Shown: in pieces, positions 1 to 4,892 of the stretch
How positions within the stretch are numbered: position 1 is the first letter of the stretch
Layout of the letters: each line of letters opens with the position of its first letter
NCBI GenBank assembly: GCA_021799715.1
Contig: JAJYZY010000119.1
Coordinates: 1 to 7,344, forward strand
DNA: 7,344 nucleotides
Direction: 5' to 3'
DNA from: Planctomycetota bacterium
GTDB lineage: Bacteria > Planctomycetota > Phycisphaerae > WQYP01
Notes under the pieces: model-generated
What the model was told of the DNA's origin: nothing
What the model saw: only the letters and a program-made list of their open reading frames with translations
The model's database searches: none
Position numbers and translations under genes: made by a program

Positions 1-14
1 ATAGGGGAAGGATA

Positions 15-35
15 GAACAACGAACAACGAACAAC
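15..35. repeat. GAACAAC x3 tandem heptamer
   Basis: Three perfect consecutive copies of GAACAAC are present, followed by a degenerate fourth unit starting GAG. Twenty-one bases equal seven codons, so gain or loss of three units would keep the frame while other changes would shift it. Confidence 0.9.
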
Positions 36-38
36 GAG

Positions 39-54
39 TCCCGGCGCGCCGGGA
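39..54. repeat. 16-bp perfect palindrome
   Basis: TCCCGGCGCGCCGGGA is its own reverse complement and contains an AscI-type GGCGCGCC core. It sits inside the heptad repeat tract, directly after the GAACAAC copies. It could form a GC-only cruciform or hairpin, or be a protein-binding site. There is no T-run after it, so a classical intrinsic terminator is unlikely. Confidence 0.8.
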
Positions 55-83
55 AGCAACGGGCAACGAGCGATGGGGAACGA

Positions 84-104
84 GGTTGCAGGTTACAGGT
101 TACA
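84..104. repeat. GGTTACA x3 tandem heptamer
   Basis: GGTTGCA is followed by two copies of GGTTACA and then GGGG. The unit length is again seven bases, in register with the surrounding heptads from 57 to 112. Confidence 0.85.
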
Positions 105-171
105 GGGGACAGTCGGGACGAGTGTGAGGGTTTAGCCGGACAGCCTGCTGGCCGTGGGTTTGACGGGGGGA

Positions 172-199
172 GGAATTCAGAATCCGGAATTCAGAGGCC
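172..199. repeat. 14-bp direct tandem repeat (GGAATTCAGA core)
   Basis: Two adjacent 14-bp units share the first ten bases GGAATTCAGA and end in ATCC and GGCC, giving 12 of 14 identical. The unit is twice seven, consistent with the heptad period of the neighbouring tract. A purine-rich stretch with AAGGAG (210-215) follows. Confidence 0.8.
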
Positions 200-233
200 G
201 GAAGGGGGAAAGGAGACTCTGAAAGCTGACATT

Positions 234-1130
234 GTGGCGTACCCAAAAGGACCGGCTCATAATGAACGCCTGTTGAACGGAAAGCGCAACGTATTGCTGT
301 GGCTGAATCCGCAGGATGCCGTTCACATGGTGGGCCGCATGGGTGAGTCGCGGGTTATTTATGACATCACCGATGATTGGACGCAATTTACCCATTTTAC
401 TGAACGCAAGGGGCTCCTGGCGCGTACCATTGCGGAAGATGCGGAACTTTGCCGCCGGGCGGATTCGGTTATTGTGTGTTCCAAATCGCTGTATGAATCG
501 CGGAAAGCCCTTTCGCGGGACATCCGCTTGATTCCTAACGGCGTGGACGCGGCGCATTATCGCTGCGTGCTCGATGATCACGGCCCGTTGCCGGAAGCGT
601 GCCGGAACTGGCCCCGGCCCGTTTTCGGCTATACGGGCAGCATTCATGCGGATCGCGTGGATGTGAATTTGCTGGAAGCGATGACCGCGGCAATGAAGGA
701 GCGAAATATTCCGGGAACCATTGTGCTGATTGGCCCGGTGATGCTGCCGGCGGAGCAGCAACGGCGGCTGGAGGCGACTGGCCGGGTGATATTCACCGGG
801 CCGATGGCCTATCGGGATTTGCCGAAGTATATGCGGGCCTTTGATGTGTGCATTGTGCCGCACTGCATGACAGCATTTGTGGAAAGTCTCAATCCCATCA
901 AACTGTGGGAATATCTGGCGGGGGGCAAGCCGATTGTATCGACGGATGTGGCGGGCTTCCGTGATTACCCTGCATTGGTGCGCATGGCGCGATCCGCCGA
1001 TGAATTTCTGACACAGTGCGAGGCTGCGGTGTTGGAAGGCAATTCAAAAAGCGCGTTGCGGCGTGCCGAAGCGGCAAAACATTCCTGGCGTTCGCGTGTG
1101 GATGAAATTGTGACGGTGCTTTGCCGGTGA
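234..1130 (+). CDS. Glycosyltransferase, GT4-like, N-terminus missing or interrupted
   Basis: This is a probable GT-B fold glycosyltransferase that moves a sugar from an activated donor onto a glycan or lipid carrier at the cytoplasmic face of the membrane. Counting from GTG 234 (298 aa), visible motifs are YDITDDW (43-49, end of the N-terminal Rossmann domain), IPNGVD (100-105), GYTGSI at 132-137 opening the donor-binding domain, and NPxKLWEYLAGGKP (220-233), the donor-site helix typical of this GT4 subgroup. Family members usually have roughly 80-100 more residues before the YDxxDDW motif. The start is doubtful: AAGGAG lies 18 bases upstream, too far for GTG 234. The in-frame residues just before it (LKADIV) look like a GT strand. 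The frame has no stop back to base 3 and no ATG, GTG or TTG there, so the true start may lie outside the window with repeat DNA inserted in frame. The alternative is a 5'-truncated remnant. Confidence 0.8.
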   Translation: MAYPKGPAHNERLLNGKRNVLLWLNPQDAVHMVGRMGESRVIYDITDDWTQFTHFTERKGLLARTIAEDAELCRRADSVIVCSKSLYESRKALSRDIRLIPNGVDAAHYRCVLDDHGPLPEACRNWPRPVFGYTGSIHADRVDVNLLEAMTAAMKERNIPGTIVLIGPVMLPAEQQRRLEATGRVIFTGPMAYRDLPKYMRAFDVCIVPHCMTAFVESLNPIKLWEYLAGGKPIVSTDVAGFRDYPALVRMARSADEFLTQCEAAVLEGNSKSALRRAEAAKHSWRSRVDEIVTVLCR

Positions 1131-2302
1131 AAATATTGCTGATTTCACATACCTGTCAGTCACCCGCGGAAGGGCAGCCAAAAGCTGAATTGCTGCATGC
1201 TATGCCGGGGGTTGACTTGCGCGTGCTGATACCAGATCGTTGGAAACATTACGGCAAATGGCGGCCGGTAAATTTTGTGGATCATGCCGCCGCGCATTAT
1301 CACGTCGGCCGCGTGCGGTGGCCATGGGTTGGCCCCGCGCAGTGTTATCTGCATTACTATCCGGAATTGCCGAAAATTCTCCGCGAATTCAGGCCGGACA
1401 TCATCGACCTTTGGGAAGAGCCGTGGGGCCTGGTCAGTGCGCATGCGGTGTGGTTGCGGGATCGGCTGTTGCCGCAGACGAAAATCATTTCTGAAACCGA
1501 ACAGAATATCAATCGCGTACTTCCGCCGCCATTTGAACAATTCCGGCGCTATACGCTCAAGCATGCCGATTTTGTCATCGGGCGCAGTCGTGAAGCGTTG
1601 GATATCACGCATTCCAAAGGGTATTGCGGGCCGGGCGAAGTGGTGCCCAATGCGGTGGACGCAAAAGTGTTTATTCCGATGGACTCTCTGCAAGCTCGAT
1701 CGCGGGCCGGTCTGTCAGATTGGTGTGGGCCGGGAGATTTTGTGGTTGGCTATGCCGGGCGGCTGGTCGAGGAAAAGGGACTCGCGGACCTCGTTGCCGC
1801 CGTAGCGCGGTGTCCGCGTGAGGTGAAGCTGCTTTTCGTTGGTGACGGCCCATTTAAGGAGAAGCTGGAATCGCAAGTAGCGGAATTGTCGCTGGCGGAT
1901 CGTGTTCGCATGATACCGGGAGTTCCGCTGCAAGAACTACCAACGCTGATGAATTGCATGAACGTTTTTGCCTTGCCATCCCGCACCACCAAGACCTGGA
2001 AAGAACAGTTTGGTCGCGTGATCATTGAAGCCCATGCGTGTGCCGTGCCGGTAATCGGCAGTATTTCCGGTGCCATTCCGGAAGTGGTGGGGGACGCGGG
2101 TTTGGTAGTGCCGGAATGTGACCCGGCTGCGCTGGCCGCGGCCATCAACAAACTTAATGCTGATCGCCGAGGCGCAATGGAAATGGGCCGGCGCGGTTAT
2201 GAACGTGTGCACAGGGAATACAGTTGGGAATGCGTGGCGCGGCAAATGGCCGGCATATATCAGCGCTGCAGCGGTCGGCAGGAGGTAAAAGCCATACGTT
2301 AA
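1127..2302 (+). CDS. Glycosyltransferase family 4 (GT4)
   Basis: This is a complete GT-B retaining glycosyltransferase of 391 aa, the normal GT4 length. From GTG 1127 it begins MKILLISH, the usual first strand. Other landmarks are DIIDLWEEPW (91-100), VPNAVD (183-188), VGYAGRLVEEKGL (207-219), LLFVGDGP (235-242), and the donor-site EX7E motif, with E303 and E311 in EQFGRVIIE. It then has GAIPEVVGDAGL, the typical loop after the active site. I chose GTG 1127 because it gives the canonical N-terminus and a 4-base GTGA overlap with the stop of the preceding glycosyltransferase. TTG 1121 would add only two residues. No strong ribosome-binding site is seen, consistent with translational coupling. 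It probably adds a sugar to the same polysaccharide or glycolipid as its neighbour. Sugar and acceptor cannot be read from the sequence. Confidence 0.93.
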   Translation: MKILLISHTCQSPAEGQPKAELLHAMPGVDLRVLIPDRWKHYGKWRPVNFVDHAAAHYHVGRVRWPWVGPAQCYLHYYPELPKILREFRPDIIDLWEEPWGLVSAHAVWLRDRLLPQTKIISETEQNINRVLPPPFEQFRRYTLKHADFVIGRSREALDITHSKGYCGPGEVVPNAVDAKVFIPMDSLQARSRAGLSDWCGPGDFVVGYAGRLVEEKGLADLVAAVARCPREVKLLFVGDGPFKEKLESQVAELSLADRVRMIPGVPLQELPTLMNCMNVFALPSRTTKTWKEQFGRVIIEAHACAVPVIGSISGAIPEVVGDAGLVVPECDPAALAAAINKLNADRRGAMEMGRRGYERVHREYSWECVARQMAGIYQRCSGRQEVKAIR

Positions 2303-2495
2303 AGCGAGGCATGAAGGTATTTTCATACAAATAAGGTATATATTATGGGGCCAAAGATTATCACACGTTGACAGCATGAAAAAGTGCATATTTTTCTTGT
2401 TTTTTTGGAGCACTTCGACCATGATCTCCACGCACAAATGAACCGGCGGGTGTACGCCGAAATTGAGAGGCCCCGAACAGCGAGGGAGATAGAGA
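2303..2495. other. Spacer between glycosyltransferase and pseudopilin genes
   Basis: This AT-richer stretch of 193 bases has no credible gene. It holds a promoter-like site (2368-2394). It also holds a T-rich run (2391-2406) lying between AAGTGC (2382-2387) and GCACTT (2410-2415), which are reverse complements. A short GC inverted repeat CGGCG/CGCCG (2444-2448 and 2455-2459) follows. I see no convincing intrinsic terminator for the glycosyltransferase operon. Confidence 0.6.
2368..2394 (+). promoter_or_regulatory. Possible sigma70-type promoter for the pseudopilin gene
   Basis: A perfect TTGACA (2368-2373) is followed after 15 bases by TATTTT (2389-2394), which matches four of six bases of the -10 consensus. 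A TG dinucleotide lies just upstream at 2385-2386. The spacing is shorter than the ideal 17. It would leave a leader of about 95 bases before GTG 2496. This is a sequence match only. Confidence 0.35.
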
Positions 2496-3005
2496 GTGAG
2501 AGTCTATCGATTTAGTCGGTCGGGTTTTTCAATTATTGAAATGCTGGTAGCCCTTGTCGTGATAGCCATACTTGTCGGCGTGGCTTTGGCGGTCGGTCGG
2601 CAGGTGCTCAATACGTCACGGCGCGAACTGACATACGGTGAAGTGAAATCCTTGATGGGAGCCGAGCAATGGGTGGTGCACAAAACCGCCGGCACGGTGC
2701 CGGGTTCCATGTACAGCTTTCTGGTTGCGTATCAACAATTGCATGCGTATCAGGATGCCGGCGGCGTTTGGCGGATGCGTTCCAATATGCTCACGCGACT
2801 TCCCCCTTCCATGGTAAAAACTTCATTGGTGCCGATGCCAAATGGTGGCAATATGTTGATGATTACACAAGTCAATGACGCGTGGGGAAACGCCATTCAA
2901 TTCCTGCCCACGGTGTTTTATAATTCCCACGCGCCATGTTTTGTCAGTGCGGGGCAAGATGGCATGTTCGGTACCGCTGATGATATCCACAGTTATGATC
3001 CGTGA
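2496..3005 (+). CDS. GspG-like type II pseudopilin (prepilin-type methylation site)
   Basis: This 169-aa protein carries a class III signal. A short basic leader ends at Gly10, followed by FSIIE with Glu at mature position +5, then a hydrophobic helix (about residues 14-34). The prepilin peptidase should cut after Gly10 and N-methylate Phe11. The globular part contains VNDAWGNAIQF (126-136), matching the LxDPWGxPYxY motif of GspG. It ends with SAGQDGMFGTADDI (151-164), like the GspG calcium-binding C-terminal loop. A GAGGGAG ribosome-binding site at 2482-2488 lies seven bases before GTG 2496, which fixes the start. No other secretion or pilus gene is nearby, so its assembly platform must be encoded elsewhere. 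Such orphan pseudopilins are common in planctomycetes. Whether it serves a type II secretion system or a pilus-like fibre is unknown. Confidence 0.9.
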   Translation: MRVYRFSRSGFSIIEMLVALVVIAILVGVALAVGRQVLNTSRRELTYGEVKSLMGAEQWVVHKTAGTVPGSMYSFLVAYQQLHAYQDAGGVWRMRSNMLTRLPPSMVKTSLVPMPNGGNMLMITQVNDAWGNAIQFLPTVFYNSHAPCFVSAGQDGMFGTADDIHSYDP

Positions 3006-3123
3006 TGTGTCAAATTAAACGACCGTTACGACCGCTCGAAATAATTGAACCGTCAGTTCCGCAACAATTCCAATCAGGCGGACATCCGTAGAAGCAGCAA
3101 ATGGCATTCGTTCCCCGTGGTTA

Positions 3124-3152
3124 TTGCGGTTCAGTAATCCGGGCCGTATAGT
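3124..3152 (+). promoter_or_regulatory. Possible promoter for the SapC-family gene
   Basis: TTGCGG (3124-3129) and TATAGT (3147-3152) are separated by exactly 17 bases. The -10 element matches five of six consensus bases and the -35 only its TTG. It would give a leader of about 55-60 bases before GTG 3216. The rest of the 3006-3215 spacer shows no gene. Confidence 0.4.
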
Positions 3153-3161
3153 AATACTACA

Positions 3162-3175
3162 GCCACATTGGTGGC
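3162..3175 (+). promoter_or_regulatory. Small leader hairpin upstream of the SapC-family gene
   Basis: GCCAC, a four-base ATTG loop and GTGGC form a perfect 5-bp stem just downstream of the proposed -10 element. It would lie at the very 5' end of the transcript, where it might stabilise the mRNA. It overlaps an alternative TTG start (3168) that has no ribosome-binding site. It may also be chance. Confidence 0.3.
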
Positions 3176-3215
3176 ATTGACAGAGTCAAAAGCTGGCTTT
3201 TTGCGCGAGGATCAT

Positions 3216-4013
3216 GTGACGAACGGTGCAGGTACGGTTTTGTTCTATCAACGTCCGGTGCTTTTGGATCGGGTGGCCCATCGGCAGGCCCGGGTAAACA
3301 TGCGGAATGTGGACTTCGCATTCACTCGAAAAACCAATTCCGTTCCCATCACCGCTTTGGAATTTGGCCGCGCCGCCACCGAATTTCCAATTGTGTTCGC
3401 CGGGCCATCGCCGGATCGTCTGATGCCGGTAGTGGTATTGGGGATGCGGAATGAAGAAAATTTATTCGTGAATGCCGAGGGTAAATGGACGGGCGTATAT
3501 GTTCCGGCGTTTATCCGCCGCTATCCATTTGTTCTGGCGGAACGCAACAATGCTCAGGACCTCAGCGTGTGTGTGGATACTGCTTTTCCCGGCTGGATTG
3601 ATCCGCGTGCCGCGTCTGGAAGCGCGGAAAATGGTTCCCCGATGCACGAAACCGCGCCAAGTGGTGAAGCGCTGTTTGATCAACAGGGAGCGGAGACGCC
3701 ATTTCTGAAAAATGTGCTGGAGTTCCTGGGGCAATATCAGGGCAACATCCGGCAGACGCAGACGTTTGTTCAAAAGCTCAATGAATTGAATCTGCTGGTG
3801 GGCCGCGAGATTCGCGCCCGCGATGCCGCCAATCAGCCCCTGGCGTTGCGCGGCTTTTTTGCGGTCGATGAGGCAAAACTCAATGCCCTCGGCGACGAGC
3901 AGATATCACAGTTGTATCGGCAGGGATTTCTGGGACTGGTTCTTGCCCACCTTATTTCCCTGGGTAACATCGCCCGGCTGGAAATGCGATTGCGCAGCGG
4001 CGAAATGCGTTAA
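3216..4013 (+). CDS. SapC family protein
   Basis: The 265-aa product matches the SapC family, named after an S-layer-linked protein. The true biochemical role of the family is poorly defined. Family landmarks are LFYQRPVLL near the N-terminus (9-17), the block from NSVPITALEF (41-50) to FPIVFAG (57-63), MPVVVLGMRNEENLF (70-84), YVPAFIRRYPFVL (95-107), and CVDTAFPG (119-126). The C-terminal helical part follows, with FLKNVLEFLGQYQ and a LRGFFAVDEAKLNAL segment. There is no signal peptide or membrane helix, so it is probably cytosolic. I chose GTG 3216 because GCGAGG (3205-3210) sits five bases upstream. The longer TTG 3168 frame lacks a ribosome-binding site and adds residues absent from the family. 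A Ser/Ala/Gly-rich segment around residues 131-150 looks like a lineage-specific insert. It stands alone here, with no S-layer or ABC-exporter genes beside it. Confidence 0.88.
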   Translation: MTNGAGTVLFYQRPVLLDRVAHRQARVNMRNVDFAFTRKTNSVPITALEFGRAATEFPIVFAGPSPDRLMPVVVLGMRNEENLFVNAEGKWTGVYVPAFIRRYPFVLAERNNAQDLSVCVDTAFPGWIDPRAASGSAENGSPMHETAPSGEALFDQQGAETPFLKNVLEFLGQYQGNIRQTQTFVQKLNELNLLVGREIRARDAANQPLALRGFFAVDEAKLNALGDEQISQLYRQGFLGLVLAHLISLGNIARLEMRLRSGEMR

Positions 4014-4062
4014 GGGTTTGTCCGAAAATAGACTTACCGGAATTCCGCAGCCGGGCAAACCC
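4014..4062 (+). terminator. Inverted repeat after the SapC-family gene (possible terminator)
   Basis: Directly after the TAA stop, GGGTTTGTCCG (4014-4024) pairs with CGGGCAAACCC (4052-4062). This gives an 11-bp stem with one G-U pair and a 27-base loop. The loop itself contains the perfect palindrome CGGAATTCCG (4038-4047), which could form an inner stem. There is no U-tract downstream, so it is not a standard rho-independent terminator. It could still protect the 3' end, slow polymerase, or be a small repeated structured element. Confidence 0.45.
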
Positions 4063-4084
4063 GCCGCCGGTTGGCCGCCGGTGG
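4063..4084. repeat. 11-bp tandem duplication GCCGCCGGTTG/GCCGCCGGTGG
   Basis: Two adjacent 11-bp units differ at one base (T versus G at the tenth position). It is the first of two such duplications in the spacer before the methyltransferase gene. Confidence 0.7.
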
Positions 4085-4110
4085 CACTGGAAAACCCGTG
4101 TTGACGATGC

Positions 4111-4132
4111 GCAGACCCGATGCGGACCCGAT
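4111..4132. repeat. 11-bp tandem duplication GCAGACCCGAT/GCGGACCCGAT
   Basis: Two adjacent 11-bp units differ only at the third base. The copies start 65 and 54 bases upstream of the methyltransferase ATG, a position suited to an operator with two half-sites about one helical turn apart. Chance slippage duplication is the alternative. Confidence 0.7.
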
Positions 4133-4175
4133 ATCCATGCACAGTCCATAACCAATCATCGCGCGGTTTCCTGTC

Positions 4176-4892
4176 ATGAAGCAATCGTTTAATAAGCCGC
4201 CGCTGCGGATTCAAACCACGACCTTGTGGGAATATCCGTCACAGGATTATGGCCGCGATGCGCATGGCGACAAGGATTACGTTGGTGCCACGCCCGCCTG
4301 GGTGATATGGAATCTTCTGCAGCGCTACACACGGGAACGGGACAAAGTTCTTGATCCAATGTGCGGCAGCGGCACAACACTGGATGTCGCATCGGAGTTG
4401 GGGCGGTTGGGCATCGGGTTTGATCTTGTGCCGCGTCGCGCCGATATTCAACCCGCGGACGCCCGGAAAATTCCCCTGCCTGATCAAAGCGTAGATTTTG
4501 TCTTTATTGATCCGCCATATAGCACGCACATCGATTATTCTGATGATGCAAGGTGCATTGGCAAACTGGATGCGGGCGAAATTGCGGAAAATGGAGCGCT
4601 CAACGCCTACTACCATTCCATGCGGGAAGTATTTGCGCAATGTCATCGTGTGATGAAATCGCGACGTTATTTGGCTTTGTATGTCAGTGATTCATTCAAA
4701 AAAGGCAGGCCGTTCATACCCATTGGCTTTGATCTTTTCGCCCTGCTGCGGCGACATTTCATACCGATAGATATTATCGCGGTGGTGCGACATAACCAGA
4801 AACTCAAACGGGGAAATTGGCACGCTGCCGCCGTGGAAGGGAATTTCTTCCTGCGGGGATTCAATTATCTAATCATTATGAAAAAAAGCTGA
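4176..4892 (+). CDS. SAM-dependent DNA methyltransferase (N4/N6 amino type), solitary
   Basis: The 238-aa enzyme carries both hallmark motifs of amino-methyltransferases. The SAM-binding motif I is DPMCGSGTT (60-68), and the catalytic motif IV is DPPYS (112-116) after a hydrophobic strand. The segment YVGATPAWVIWNLLQRY (35-51) just before motif I resembles motif X. The motif order (X, I, IV) with no long target-recognition segment in between is gamma-like rather than the common beta order. The C-terminal half contains YLALYVSDSFKKG and NFFLRGFNYLIIMKK, probably the target-contacting part. ATG 4176 is the first start after the in-frame stop at 4149-4151. No clear ribosome-binding site precedes it. 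No restriction endonuclease or specificity subunit is nearby, so it is likely an orphan regulatory or epigenetic methylase. An RNA N2-guanine methyltransferase is a less likely alternative, because DPMCGSGT also occurs in THUMP-type RNA enzymes. Confidence 0.8.
   Translation: MKQSFNKPPLRIQTTTLWEYPSQDYGRDAHGDKDYVGATPAWVIWNLLQRYTRERDKVLDPMCGSGTTLDVASELGRLGIGFDLVPRRADIQPADARKIPLPDQSVDFVFIDPPYSTHIDYSDDARCIGKLDAGEIAENGALNAYYHSMREVFAQCHRVMKSRRYLALYVSDSFKKGRPFIPIGFDLFALLRRHFIPIDIIAVVRHNQKLKRGNWHAAAVEGNFFLRGFNYLIIMKKS

Larger units (their letters stand above)
1..233. repeat. Heptanucleotide-based low-complexity repeat region
   Basis: This stretch is built largely from degenerate seven-base units. 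GAACAAC occurs three times in tandem (15-35). From 57 to 112 the DNA can be cut into consecutive heptads that keep the same phase, ending GTTGCAG, GTTACAG, GTTACAG, GGGACAG. A second block (172-214) is out of phase with the first and contains a 14-bp unit repeated twice. The pattern resembles the short tandemly repeated repetitive sequences described in cyanobacteria. I believe similar heptad tracts occur in planctomycetes, but that is from memory. No gene is recognisable here. The frame of the following glycosyltransferase is nevertheless open from base 3, so part of this stretch may be translated as a low-complexity insert. Confidence 0.75.

Noticed and set aside
39..54. Palindrome as an intrinsic terminator
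   Set aside because: There is no downstream T-tract and it sits within a repeat tract that may be read in frame, so I kept it only as a palindrome.
15..112. Possible CRISPR array
   Set aside because: The repeats are seven bases long and contiguous, with no 20-40 bp repeats, no spacers and no cas genes.
177..863. Open frame of 228 codons on the minus strand opposite the first glycosyltransferase
   Set aside because: It lies fully antisense to a gene with clear GT motifs, is rich in His, Arg and Pro as expected from a mirrored frame, and shows no recognisable domain.
1160..2437. Several minus-strand open frames opposite the second glycosyltransferase (1160-1693, 1750-2151, 1937-2437)
   Set aside because: All are shadows of a well-supported GT4 gene in GC-rich DNA, without domain signals or a ribosome-binding site that I could see.
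3168..3215. TTG 3168 as start of the SapC-family gene
   Set aside because: No ribosome-binding site precedes it, it falls inside a leader hairpin, and the extra 16 residues do not match the family N-terminus. GTG 3216 has GCGAGG at a proper distance.
3823..4104. Plus-strand open frame of 93 codons overlapping the end of the SapC gene
   Set aside because: It is an out-of-frame shadow of the SapC C-terminus extended through the spacer, with no domain or ribosome-binding evidence.
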